Shown one piece after another: positions 42,487 to 50,393 of a stretch of DNA of 64,000 nt (positions are counted from its first letter, which is position 1; each line of letters opens with the position of its first letter). The notes beneath the pieces are model-generated. The model saw nothing but the letters and a program-made list of their open reading frames with translations, had not been told where the DNA came from and searched no databases. The stretch spans positions 1 to 64,000 of the forward strand of contig NZ_SWMS01000010.1 in the NCBI RefSeq assembly GCF_005146945.1. The letters are read 5' to 3'. This DNA comes from Prauserella endophytica. Its GTDB lineage: Bacteria; Actinomycetota; Actinomycetes; Mycobacteriales; Pseudonocardiaceae. Both the position numbers and the translations under genes were made by a program.

Positions 42487-43652
42487 CACTCGCGGGCAGG
42501 GCGGCGATCGCGGGCATCGGCGCCACCGAGTTCTCCAAGGACTCAGGGCGCAGCGAGCTGCGGCTGGCCGCCGAGGCGGTGAGCGCGGCACTCGCCGACG
42601 CCGGGCTCACGCCGTCCGATGTGGATGGTCTGGTGACGTTCACCATGGACGGGAACGCGGAGATCGCCGTCGCCCGTGAGCTGGGCATCCCCGAGCTGAC
42701 GTTCTTCAGCCGCGTGCACTACGGCGGCGGCGCCGCGGCCGCGACCGTGCAGCAGGCGGCGATGGCGGTGGCCACCGGGGTCGCCGACGTGGTCGTGGCC
42801 TACCGGGCGTTCAACGAACGCTCGGGGCACCGGTTCGGACAGGTGTCCTCCGCCGCCGCGCAGCAGGTGAACACGTCCGGTGTGGACAACGGCTTCCACT
42901 ACCCGATGGGCCTGGCCACGCCCGCCGCGACCGTGGCGATGGTGGCTCAGCGGTACCTGCACACCTACGGCGCGACGAGCGAGGACTTCGGCCGCGTCGC
43001 CGTGCTCGACCGCAAGCACGCGGCGACCAACCCGCGCGCGTGGTTCCACGGCAAGCCGATCACGCTGGAACAGCACCAGGCCTCGCGCTGGGTAGCCGAG
43101 CCGCTTCACCTGCTCGACTGCTGCCAGGAGAGCGACGGCGGCGTGGCCCTCGTGATCACCAGCGCCGAGCGGGCCCGCGACCTCGCGCAGCCGCCCGTCG
43201 TGGTGGCGGCCGCCGCGCAGGGCAGCGGCCCCGACCAGTACATCATGACCAGCTACTACCGCGACGACCTCGCCGCACTGCCCGAGATGGGCGTCGTGGC
43301 ACGGCAGCTGTGGCGGCAGTCCGGGCTCGAGAGGTCCGATGTGGACGTCGCCGTGCTGTACGACCACTTCACGCCGTACGTGCTGATGCAGCTCGAGGAG
43401 CTCGGGTTCTGCGGCCGGGGCGAGGCCAAGGACCTCGTGGCGAGCGGTGCGCTGGAACTGGACGGCTCGCTGCCCCTCAACCCGCATGGCGGCCAGCTCG
43501 GCGAGGCCTACATCCACGGCATGAACGGCATCGCGGAGGGTGTGCGGCAGGTGCGGGGCACCGCCGTGAACCAGGTGCCCGGCGCCCGCCACGTTCTCGT
43601 CACGGCGGGCACCGGGGTACCCACGAGCGGCCTGATCCTCACCGCCGCCTGA
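42483..43652 (+). CDS. ltp2: Ltp2: thiolase-like retro-aldolase
   Basis: A 389-residue thiolase-fold protein that cleaves the C17 side chain to give androstene-17-one and propionyl-CoA, working with the ChsH2 DUF35 domain. It has AAIAGIGATEFSKDSGRSE, HYGGGAAAATVQQAAMAVATGVADVVVAYRAFNERSG and YDHFTPYVLMQLEELGFCGRGEA. GGQLGEAYIHGMNGIAEG is also present; the Tyr residues in YDHF and EAYIHG correspond to the proposed catalytic tyrosines. It lacks the usual thiolase Cys. Length equals mycobacterial Ltp2 (386). Last gene of the KstR-controlled operon. Confidence 0.92.
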   Translation: MTLAGRAAIAGIGATEFSKDSGRSELRLAAEAVSAALADAGLTPSDVDGLVTFTMDGNAEIAVARELGIPELTFFSRVHYGGGAAAATVQQAAMAVATGVADVVVAYRAFNERSGHRFGQVSSAAAQQVNTSGVDNGFHYPMGLATPAATVAMVAQRYLHTYGATSEDFGRVAVLDRKHAATNPRAWFHGKPITLEQHQASRWVAEPLHLLDCCQESDGGVALVITSAERARDLAQPPVVVAAAAQGSGPDQYIMTSYYRDDLAALPEMGVVARQLWRQSGLERSDVDVAVLYDHFTPYVLMQLEELGFCGRGEAKDLVASGALELDGSLPLNPHGGQLGEAYIHGMNGIAEGVRQVRGTAVNQVPGARHVLVTAGTGVPTSGLILTAA

Positions 43653-43985
43653 CCCGGCGGCCAGTGCCAGCTGTCGGCGAAGTGGTTGTCGAACCGCTCC
43701 TGCTTCTCCAGGTTCTCGCGCGGGCTCGCCTTTCCCCTTGCTGACCAGCTCGCCGAGGCGGAGGTACTCGAACCGCTCATCACGAGCCCGTCGGCCTCGG
43801 CGTCCTCCGCCGCGCCGAAGGCGGGTGGCATACCCTTCGGCGCCGCGAGGAAGTCGCCCTCCTCCAGGGTCACCACGCGGTCGCCCGCGAGCGCGCGCAG
43901 GCGCCGCCGAGCACGGAGAGCAGCTCGGTGGAGCCGCGGTGGACGTGCGGCGGCGGGCCCATCGGCGCTGAGCGGACATGCCGAG
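43653..43985 (-). pseudogene. Frameshifted cupin-domain gene
   Basis: Pieces of a quercetinase-type cupin protein occur in successive frames on the minus strand. They are PMGPPPHVHRGSTELLSVLGG (metal-binding His pair, near 43905-43965), then LAGDRVVTLEEGDFLAAPKGMPPAFGAAEDAEADGLV (near 43780-43890), then RFEYLRLGELVSKGKGEPARE (near 43710-43775) and a final NLEKQERFDNHFADSWHWPPG. At least two frameshifts separate them, so the gene is broken. The first metal loop retains the His residues. Confidence 0.7.
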
Positions 43986-43993
43986 TTCGCCCA

Positions 43994-45085
43994 TCACGCC
44001 TCGTGGCGCACGCCGCGCCGCCAGACGCCGGCGATGGCCCGGGTGGCCGTGATGTCACGGGTCGGGTCGCCCTCCACGAGCACCAGGTCGGCCCGCAGCC
44101 CCGGGGCGATCCGGCCACGGTCGGCGAGGCCGAACACGCGAGCGGGCACGCTGGTGGCCGCGGCCAGCGCCTCGGCGGGATCGAACCCGGCGGAAGTCAG
44201 CAGCTCCAGCTCCCGGTGCATGCTCTCGCCGTGCACGGGCGCGAACGGGGTGGCGTCGGTGCCCGCCAGCAGCGTCACGCCGGCCCGGCGTAGGGCCTTC
44301 GCGGCGGCGACGGCCTTGCCGAGGTCGGCGATCACCTCGAAGTAGGTGAGCGTGCTGACCACGAACACGCCCTGTGTGGCGATCCGCGCGGCGAGGTCGG
44401 CGGCGGCCGGGTCGCCCCCGGCGAGGTCGCCGAAGACGTGGGCGAGGCCGTCGACCCCGGCGTCCAGCGCGATGCCGACCTCCCGCGCGGTGATCGCGTG
44501 GGCGATGGACCGCAGGCCGTGGGCGTGCCCCGCGCGCACGAGCGCGGTCACGATCTCGGGCGAGAGCGCGGGCAGCTCCTCGCCCCGCAGCTCGCCGTCC
44601 TCGATCACGAGCTTGAGATAGTCGCTGCCCTCCGCAAGGCGGGCCTCGACGAACGCCGGGACGTCGGCGACGGCCGAGATCGTCGTGAACGCGCCCACGG
44701 CGTCCCCGAGCTGGGCCGTGTCGAGTTGCTTCATCAGCTGGCTGGGGTGCCCGCCGGGCGCGGTGGCGAGCAGGCCCGCGCTGCGCATGTCGGCCACGTC
44801 GTCGTGCTCGGCCGCCAGCTTGCGCTGTCGTTCCAGGTTGCCGGGCAGGCAGAACATGTCGAGCTCGGTGGTGACGCCATGGCGAAGCGCCTGCGCGAGG
44901 CTGCCGTCGAAGACGTGGGTGTGGGCGTCGATCAGTCCGGGCAGCAGGGTCCGGCCCCGCCCGTCGACGACGACGTCGGGCTCGGGGCCGGGTTCGGCGA
45001 GCACGGCGCCGTCGATGAGCACGTCGGCCGTGGGCCGGCTCCGCTCGCCGTCGAACACGCGGACGTCGTGGATCAGGGTGCGCAT
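43994..45085 (-). CDS. Amidohydrolase family protein
   Basis: A 363-residue metal-dependent amidohydrolase of the imidazolonepropionase/aryl-dialkylphosphatase-like group. Metal site LLPGLIDAHTHVFDG (near residue 50), GVTTELDMFCLPGN, KLVIEDGELRGEELPALS (a metal-bridging Lys), AHAITAREVGIALDAGVDGLAHVFGD (metal His), TLLAGTDATPFAPVHGESMHREL (catalytic Asp) and the C-terminal GRIAPGLRADLVLVEGDPTRDI are seen. ATG 45085 after GAGGAGATCCC. Substrate unknown. It is not in a KstR unit and is divergent from the sigma factor gene. Confidence 0.88.
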   Translation of the reverse strand: MRTLIHDVRVFDGERSRPTADVLIDGAVLAEPGPEPDVVVDGRGRTLLPGLIDAHTHVFDGSLAQALRHGVTTELDMFCLPGNLERQRKLAAEHDDVADMRSAGLLATAPGGHPSQLMKQLDTAQLGDAVGAFTTISAVADVPAFVEARLAEGSDYLKLVIEDGELRGEELPALSPEIVTALVRAGHAHGLRSIAHAITAREVGIALDAGVDGLAHVFGDLAGGDPAAADLAARIATQGVFVVSTLTYFEVIADLGKAVAAAKALRRAGVTLLAGTDATPFAPVHGESMHRELELLTSAGFDPAEALAAATSVPARVFGLADRGRIAPGLRADLVLVEGDPTRDITATRAIAGVWRRGVRHEA

Positions 45086-45250
45086 GGGATCTCCTCGGTG
45101 CGGTCCGGCACGGGTCACCGGATCGCGACCAGGAGCCCGGGCCGGGCCGCACGTGTGACATCGATGAGACCTGGGTCACGGTCTTGCCCAGTAGGTCACA
45201 CCCGGCGGCGTGCGAGGCTCAGAGGTGGTGACGCGACAGGAGGACTCGCG

Positions 45251-46120
45251 ATGACCGATCCGGCGACCCAGACGTTCCTCGACCACCGCGAGCTGCTGTT
45301 CTCCGTGGTGTACAACCTCCTCGGCACGGTCTCCGACACCGAGGACGTGCTGCAGGAGACGTGGCTCGCGTGGGCGCCGCGCGCCCGCTCCGGGGAGCCC
45401 GTCGCCAACCCCAGGGCGTACCTGGTGCGGATCGCGGTGAACCAGGCACTCGGCAGCCGCGCCGCCATCAACAGGCGGCGCGAGACCTACGTGGGCCAGT
45501 GGCTGCCCGAGCCGCTCGTGGAAGGGGAGAGCGACCCGGTGGAGCGCGCCGAGTCGACGTCGATGGCGCTGCTCGTGGTGCTGGAGACGCTGAGCCCGCT
45601 GGAACGCGCGGTGTTCGTGCTGCACGAGGTGTTCGGCTACGCCCACACCGAGACCGCGGAGATCCTCGGCCGCAGTCCCTCGGCGGTGCGCCAGCTCGCC
45701 CACCGCGCCCGCGAGCACATGCACGCGCGGCGGCCCCGGTACCGGCCCGATCCGGCGATCCGGCGCGAGGTCACGGAGCGGTTCCTCGCCGCGGCGCTCG
45801 GCGGCGAACTGGAAGCACTGCTGGAGGTGCTCGCGCCCGACGTGACCCTCTGGACCGACGGCGGCGGCAAGGGCCCGGCGCGCAGCCTGTCACCCGTCCA
45901 CGGCCGCGACGCGGTCGCGCGTCTCTTCGTCGCGGTGGCAGCGCATGCCCCGCCGGCGATGGACGTGCGGTACCGCCGCGTGAACGGTGACCCCTCGGCC
46001 GTGCTGTTCGACGGCGACGCCCCGTTCGCGGTGTTCGTGCTCGACCTCAGCCCCGACGGCGACCGGGTGGCCGCCATCTACTCGGTCACCAACCCCGACA
46101 AGCTGAGCGGCGTCCGCTGA
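45251..46120 (+). CDS. ECF sigma factor, SigJ-like with SnoaL-type C-terminal domain
   Basis: A 289-residue sigma-70 family protein. Region 2 (ELLFSVVYNLLGTVSDTEDVLQETWLAWAPRA, about residues 14-45), region 4 (LSPLERAVFVLHEVFGYAHTETAEILGRSPSAVRQLAHRAREHM, about 119-162) and a C-terminal NTF2/SnoaL-like domain (about 185-285) match the SigJ group (ECF41-like). In these the fused C-terminal domain modulates activity in place of a classical anti-sigma factor. Start ATG 45251 after ACAGGAGGA. The regulated genes cannot be named; the adjacent DUF5134 and amidohydrolase genes are candidates. Confidence 0.9.
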   Translation: MTDPATQTFLDHRELLFSVVYNLLGTVSDTEDVLQETWLAWAPRARSGEPVANPRAYLVRIAVNQALGSRAAINRRRETYVGQWLPEPLVEGESDPVERAESTSMALLVVLETLSPLERAVFVLHEVFGYAHTETAEILGRSPSAVRQLAHRAREHMHARRPRYRPDPAIRREVTERFLAAALGGELEALLEVLAPDVTLWTDGGGKGPARSLSPVHGRDAVARLFVAVAAHAPPAMDVRYRRVNGDPSAVLFDGDAPFAVFVLDLSPDGDRVAAIYSVTNPDKLSGVR

Positions 46121-46206
46121 CCCGTGTCCCGGGCATCACCTGCTTGACCCTTGGCGTGGGTGCCGTCGCGTGCGACGGTTGTCCCCACGGTGCGGCGAGT
46201 GAGGTG

Positions 46207-46788
46207 ATGATGCAGATCCCGGGGATCGTGGCGTGGCTGCTGACTGGCGCCTTCCTACTGCTCACCCTGCCCTGCGTGGTGCGCCTGGTGCGGCTCGACT
46301 ACGTGCGGCTCGGCGGCGGGGTGCGGCACATCGACCTCGCCGGCCTGCTCATGACCCTCGCCATGGTGGCCATGGTGTCGCCCGTCGGCGCACCCATCCC
46401 CGTGCCGGGCTGGCAGGCACTGTTCCTGCTCACCGCCGGCTGGTTCATCGCGGGTGCCGTGCGCAACCGCGTGGCCGATGGCGTGTGCCGCCGCTGCGAC
46501 CTGCACCATGCCCTCGCGGCGGTGGCGATGCTCTACATGCTCACCGCGATGCCCCACGGCGGGCACGGCACGTGGCCGACCATGGTCACGGGCGACGCGG
46601 GTGGCCTGGCGTGGCCGGTGGTGGCCGCGCTGGCGGCCGCGTACTTCTCCTTCGACGGGGTCCAGACCGCCGTGCGCGCACTGCGTTCCCGCGGCCGCGG
46701 CACCCTCCCGGAAGGGTTCGGCTCCCGCACCCTCTGCCGCACCGTCATGGGCCTCGGCATGGGCTACATGTTCCTCGCCGCGCTGTAG
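46207..46788 (+). CDS. DUF5134 family membrane protein
   Basis: A 193-residue integral membrane protein with five or six predicted helices (GIVAWLLTGAFLLLTLPCVVRLV, IDLAGLLMTLAMVAMVSP, ALFLLTAGWFIAGAV, HHALAAVAMLYMLTAMPHGGHGTWP, LAWPVVAALAAAYFSFDGV and the C-terminal MGLGMGYMFLAAL). DUF5134 proteins often carry the HH and MPHGGH histidines seen here, which suggests metal handling, but the function is unknown. Two adjacent ATGs at 46207 and 46210 are possible. Downstream of the sigma factor gene by 86 bases. Confidence 0.8.
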   Translation: MMQIPGIVAWLLTGAFLLLTLPCVVRLVRLDYVRLGGGVRHIDLAGLLMTLAMVAMVSPVGAPIPVPGWQALFLLTAGWFIAGAVRNRVADGVCRRCDLHHALAAVAMLYMLTAMPHGGHGTWPTMVTGDAGGLAWPVVAALAAAYFSFDGVQTAVRALRSRGRGTLPEGFGSRTLCRTVMGLGMGYMFLAAL

Positions 46789-46811
46789 GCCAGGCAGCGC
46801 GCTGCCTGGCC
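46788..46811. terminator. Perfect 24-bp palindrome, bidirectional terminator candidate
   Basis: GGCCAGGCAGCG at 46788-46799 is the exact inverse of CGCTGCCTGGCC at 46800-46811. It begins on the last base of the DUF5134 stop codon and lies between that gene and the converging hydratase gene, which ends 75 bases further on. No AAGGCCACCTT core is present, so it is not the dispersed element. Confidence 0.6.
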
Positions 46812-46885
46812 CGTGTCGCGGTGCGGGCAACGGCGCGGCTGACGGCCCTGGCTGGTGACGCCGCGATCCGCTGAGCCACTCCGCG

Positions 46886-47749
46886 CTACCGCACCTCGGT
46901 CAGCACGGCGTCCGAGAGCACGGGCGCCTCGTCGCGGTCCGGTGCCGTCGTGGTCACGAGCAGCCGCCCGTCCTCGCGCCACACCCGCGTGCGCAGCCGC
47001 TCGCCGGGCAGCACGATGCCGGCGAACTTCGCCGACCACGACCGGACCCGCCGCACGTCGGCGTCCAGCAGCGCGTCCGTCACGGCCTTGAGCACCACGC
47101 CGTACGTGCACAGCCCGTGCAGGATCGGCGCGTCGAACCCGGCGCCCTTCGCGAACTCCGGGTCGGCATGCAGCGGGTTGCGGTCGCCGCAGAGCCGGTA
47201 GAGCAGCGCCTGCTGGGGGAGGGTGGGCGTGTCGAGCACGGCGTCGGGCTCGCGGTCCGGCGGCTCGACGCGGTCTGAGGTGCCCCGCTTGCCGCCGAAG
47301 CCGCCCTCGCCGCGAGCGAAGATGCTCGACCGCGCCGTCCACAGTGGATCCCCGGCGTCCGAGGTCACCGCGATCTCCGAGACGATCACCGCGGCCTTGC
47401 CCTTGTCGAGCACGTCGACCACCCGCGACCGCCCGGTGGCCTTGCCCTCCACGGGGATCGGCCGGTGCATGACCACCTCCTGCGTGCCGTGCACCACCTT
47501 GGCGAGCTCGACGCTGATGCCGGGGAAGGTCACGGCGGGCGGCTCGAACAGCCGCAGGTTCGGCGCCACGGTGGCGAAGCTCGGCAGCACCCGCAGGTCG
47601 CGCTCGTAGGCGTAGCGCAGCTCGCGCTCGTCGGTGGGGTCGGCGCCCGCGCCCAGCGCGAGGTGGTAGAGCAGCACGTCGGAGGACGTCCAGGCGAAGG
47701 TGGTCTCGCCGAGGTCGGCTCCGATCGCGGTGTCGGCGTCGATGGGCAC
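46886..47749 (-). CDS. MaoC-type enoyl-CoA hydratase (Rv3538-like)
   Basis: A 287-residue double hot-dog R-specific hydratase. The C-terminal domain carries the hydratase-2 motif LLYRLCGDRNPLHADPEFAKGAGFDAPILHGLCTYGV (Asp/His catalytic pair, about residues 185-220). The N-terminal dot domain LRVLPSFATVAPN and VMHRPIPVEGKATGRSRVVDV are family-typical. Length and operon context fit M. tuberculosis Rv3538, a hydratase of the cholesterol gene set. GTG 47749 with GGGAG upstream. Last gene of the kstD-kshA-kshB operon, following kshB by 10 bases. It would hydrate a side-chain enoyl-CoA of an earlier beta-oxidation cycle; specificity is an inference. Confidence 0.87.
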   Translation of the reverse strand: MPIDADTAIGADLGETTFAWTSSDVLLYHLALGAGADPTDERELRYAYERDLRVLPSFATVAPNLRLFEPPAVTFPGISVELAKVVHGTQEVVMHRPIPVEGKATGRSRVVDVLDKGKAAVIVSEIAVTSDAGDPLWTARSSIFARGEGGFGGKRGTSDRVEPPDREPDAVLDTPTLPQQALLYRLCGDRNPLHADPEFAKGAGFDAPILHGLCTYGVVLKAVTDALLDADVRRVRSWSAKFAGIVLPGERLRTRVWREDGRLLVTTTAPDRDEAPVLSDAVLTEVR

Positions 47750-47759
47750 GCGGAACTCC

Positions 47760-48776
47760 CTACTCGTAGCTGATCGTGACCTCGTCGGTGAGCGGCAGCG
47801 ACTGGCACGCCAGCACGATGCCCTCGGCGATGTCCTCGGAGTCGAGCACGTCGTTGTTCAGCATCTTCACCTCACCGGAGACGATCCGGCAAGCACACGC
47901 GCTGCACTGACCCTCGCGGCACGAGTACGGCGCGTCGAGCCCGGCTTCCAGCAGCAGATCCAGCAGCTTGCGGTGGCGTGGCCACGAGAGCGCGCGCTCC
48001 TGCCCGTCGAGCGACACCGACAGCGCGGACGGCTCCTCCCCGGACGGTTCCTCGACCTCCGTGCTTCCCGCCGCCTCGAAGGGATTGCCCTCCAGCGAGA
48101 CGAACTTCTCCACGTGTACACGCGACCTCGGGACGCCGACGTCCGCGAGCGCGGCCGTCACCTCGGCCATGAACGGCCGGGGCCCGCACACGAACGCCTC
48201 GCGCCCGGCGAGCGGCTCCGCGAGTGCCCGCAGCCGCCGCGCGCTCGGCAGGCCCTGCAACGTCTCCAGCCAGTGCACGAGAGTGAGCCTGCCGGGATGG
48301 GCCTCGGCGAGCTCGCGCAGCGTGTCCGCGAAGATCACCGAGCGTTCGTCACGGTTGGCGTAGACGAGCGTGACCGAGCCGCTTCCCTTCGCCAGCACCG
48401 ACTTCACGATCGACAACACCGGCGTGATGCCGCTGCCCGCGGCGAACAGGGCGAGATCGGCGTCGAGCGAGGCCGGGGTGAACAGCCCGCTCGGCGGCAG
48501 CACCTCCAGCTCGGTTCCCTCGGTGACGTTGTCGCAGATCCAGTTCGAGGCGTAGCCGTCCCGCTTCACGGTGACCTGCGGCGCCTCGCCGGTGTCGGGG
48601 GAGCTCGAGAGCGAGTAGCAGCGCGCCACCGAGCCGCACCGCTCGCTCGGCACCCGCACGGTGAGGAACTGGCCGGGCCGGTAGGCGAGGTCGGCGTCGA
48701 ACACCACCGAGCACGCCTGCTCGGTCTCGGTGACCACTCCGGCCACCCGAAGCCGCCGCGGGGACACTTCAGCCAT
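47760..48776 (-). CDS. kshB: 3-ketosteroid 9-alpha-hydroxylase reductase KshB
   Basis: Electron-transfer component for KshA. The 338-residue protein has an FAD-binding domain (RCYSLSSSPDTGEAPQVTVKRDG, about residues 53-75), an NAD(P)-binding domain (LFAAGSGITPVLSIVKSVLAKG; LAGREAFVCGPRPFMAEV) and a C-terminal plant-type 2Fe-2S ferredoxin (APYSCREGQCSACACRIVSGEV with the final Cys in LACQSLP). This order is that of KshB/PaaE-type reductases. Its start overlaps the preceding gene by eight bases. ATG 48776 is preferred to a GTG/ATG nine codons upstream (RRGKAPSP) because homology begins there. The electron donor is NAD(P)H. Confidence 0.92.
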   Translation of the reverse strand: MAEVSPRRLRVAGVVTETEQACSVVFDADLAYRPGQFLTVRVPSERCGSVARCYSLSSSPDTGEAPQVTVKRDGYASNWICDNVTEGTELEVLPPSGLFTPASLDADLALFAAGSGITPVLSIVKSVLAKGSGSVTLVYANRDERSVIFADTLRELAEAHPGRLTLVHWLETLQGLPSARRLRALAEPLAGREAFVCGPRPFMAEVTAALADVGVPRSRVHVEKFVSLEGNPFEAAGSTEVEEPSGEEPSALSVSLDGQERALSWPRHRKLLDLLLEAGLDAPYSCREGQCSACACRIVSGEVKMLNNDVLDSEDIAEGIVLACQSLPLTDEVTISYE

Positions 48777-49254
48777 GGGCGAAGGCGCCTTCCCTCGCCG
48801 CATCGGCGATACTGTCGCGCAGCCTCTCGCACGTGTCGAGCAGCGCGGGATGCGCGCCCTCGGAGACCTTCTCGGCGAACACGGGGCAGCTGGTCGCCGC
48901 GTCGGTGGTCCACTGGATGCTCGTGTGCTGCGGGCTGTTCTTCTTCACCAGCACCGTCGTGGCACACGAGCGGCAGGCCACCGGGACGAGCCCGGCAGTG
49001 AGGAACTCGTCCTTCTCGCGAGTCCCCCGCTCCTGCTCGCGAGTCCCCCGCTCCTGCGCGCGAGTCCCCCCGTCCTGCGCGCGAGTTCCCCGCTCCTGCT
49101 CGCGAGTTCTGCCGTCCCGCTCGTGAGTTCCGCGAACCCCGCTGCGGAACTCGCGGTCCGGAGTGCGGAACTCGCGGTCCGGAGCGGGGGACTCGCGGTC
49201 CGGAACGGGGGACTCGCGGTCCGGAGCGGGGGACTCGCGCGGTTGGCCCGGCAC
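48769..49254 (-). CDS. Rv3527-like protein with a minisatellite-encoded N-terminal half
   Basis: A 161-residue protein between kshA and kshB. The last 80 residues are a compact Cys domain (GLVPVACRSCATTVLVKKNSPQHTSIQW followed by PVFAEKVSEGAHPALLDTCERLRDSI) resembling the small conserved protein encoded beside kshA in mycobacteria (Rv3527-like). The first 80 residues consist of seven-residue repeats from a 21-bp DNA repeat: first Arg-Glu-Ser-Pro-Ala/Val-Pro-Asp types, then Gly-Thr-Arg-Glu-Gln-Glu-Arg types. GTG 49254 overlaps the kshA stop. Without the repeat the protein would be about 85 residues. Role unknown; the CRSC motif and operon position suggest a redox or metal helper for the hydroxylase. 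Confidence 0.7.
   Translation of the reverse strand: MPGQPRESPAPDRESPVPDRESPAPDREFRTPDREFRSGVRGTHERDGRTREQERGTRAQDGGTRAQERGTREQERGTREKDEFLTAGLVPVACRSCATTVLVKKNSPQHTSIQWTTDAATSCPVFAEKVSEGAHPALLDTCERLRDSIADAAREGAFAHG
49015..49245. repeat. 21-bp minisatellite, 11 units, halves inverted
   Basis: Eleven 21-bp units run without gaps. Six read CTCGCGAGTCCCCCGCTCCTG-like on the plus strand (units starting 49015, 49036, 49057, 49078, 49099 and 49120; the first two are identical). Five read as the inverse, AGCGGGGGACTCGCGGTCCGG-like (starting 49141, 49162, 49183, 49204, 49225). The switch occurs around GAGTTCCGC (49125-49133) facing GCGGAACTC (49144-49152). Because 21 is a multiple of three, the array stays in frame inside the gene between kshA and kshB. 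Confidence 0.9.
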
Positions 49255-50393
49255 TACGACACCCCGGCTTCCTGCTGCTGGCGGGCCAGGTTCTCGGCGA
49301 CCTCCTGCTCCCACACCTCGTTGGCGCGCGTGGTGTCCACCTCGAACTCGAAGCGCCGCGTCATGTCCTCGGTGACCTCGGCGGCGTCGACGTAGAACTG
49401 GTCGTACCAGCGGCGCAGCTGATAGACCGGCCCGTCCTCCTCGCACAGCAGCGGGTTGTCGATGCGCGTCTTGTTCTTCCAGATCTCCACGTCCTGGAGG
49501 AACCCGACGCCGATGCTCTCGGCGAACTTGCCCGCGATCTTGTCGGCCTGCTCGTCGGACACGCCGGGCAGCTTCTTGACGATCACGCCCCACTGCAGCA
49601 CGAACGAGTCCGGCGTGACCGGGTAGTGGCAGTTGATCAGAACGTTCTCGATCTCGAGTCCCTTGTACGTGTTGAGGAGCTTGTTGATCATGTACGAGGG
49701 TCCGTAGTACGACGCCTCCGACCGCAGGAGGTTTTCCTCGCCGCCGTAGTTGGACGCCATGCCGACGTCGGGACGGCCCTTGGTGTTGAGGTACTGGGTG
49801 GCGATGTGGCCCTCGAAGACGTTCTTGAAGTAGGTCGGGAACGCGAAGTGGATGTAGAAGAAGTGGGCCATGTCCACGACGTTGTCCACGATCTCGCGGC
49901 AGTTGGCGCCCTCGATGAGCACCGAGTCCCACGTCCAGTTGCTCCACTCGCCGTTGAACACGCCCTCGATGCGCGGGATCACGACGTGGTCGGGCGGCGG
50001 GTTGCCCTCCGGGTCGTGCCACACGAACAACTGCTTGTTCTCCTCCAGCGTGAGCCAGGCGCGGGTGCGGGCCCGCAGCGGAACCCGTTTGGCGTAGGGG
50101 ATCGAGACGCATTTGCCGTTGCCGGCCCAGCGCCAGTCGTGGAACGGGCACGCGATCTCGTTGCCCTTCACGGTTCCCTGGGTCAGGTCGCCGCCCATGT
50201 GCCTGCAGTACCCGTCCAGCACGTTGAGCTTGCCGTCCTCGCCCTGGAACACCACCAGCTTGGTGCCGAAAGCGTTGATGGCGTGCGGTTTCCCGTCCTT
50301 GAACGAGTCCGCGAGCCCGAGGCAGTGCCAGCCGCGGGCGAATCGGGTGGGCGGTGCGCCCGCGTCGATCGTGCGAACGGCTGCCTGCGTCAT
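49254..50393 (-). CDS. kshA: 3-ketosteroid 9-alpha-hydroxylase oxygenase KshA
   Basis: Rieske non-heme iron oxygenase that hydroxylates C9 of androstenedione or androstadienedione, which opens ring B together with KstD. The 379-residue protein has the Rieske site CRHMGGDL (residues 63-70) and CPFHDWRW (82-89). The mononuclear iron site lies in CREIVDNVVDMAHFFYIHFAFP (Asp and two His, near 175-190). Length matches mycobacterial KshA (about 386). It overlaps kstD by four bases. Its partner reductase KshB is two genes downstream. Confidence 0.95.
   Translation of the reverse strand: MTQAAVRTIDAGAPPTRFARGWHCLGLADSFKDGKPHAINAFGTKLVVFQGEDGKLNVLDGYCRHMGGDLTQGTVKGNEIACPFHDWRWAGNGKCVSIPYAKRVPLRARTRAWLTLEENKQLFVWHDPEGNPPPDHVVIPRIEGVFNGEWSNWTWDSVLIEGANCREIVDNVVDMAHFFYIHFAFPTYFKNVFEGHIATQYLNTKGRPDVGMASNYGGEENLLRSEASYYGPSYMINKLLNTYKGLEIENVLINCHYPVTPDSFVLQWGVIVKKLPGVSDEQADKIAGKFAESIGVGFLQDVEIWKNKTRIDNPLLCEEDGPVYQLRRWYDQFYVDAAEVTEDMTRRFEFEVDTTRANEVWEQEVAENLARQQQEAGVS

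Noticed and set aside
49015-49245. Possible CRISPR array (repeated 21-bp units)
   Set aside because: Units are contiguous, with no unique spacers, change orientation in the middle and stay in frame; no cas gene is near. It is a minisatellite.
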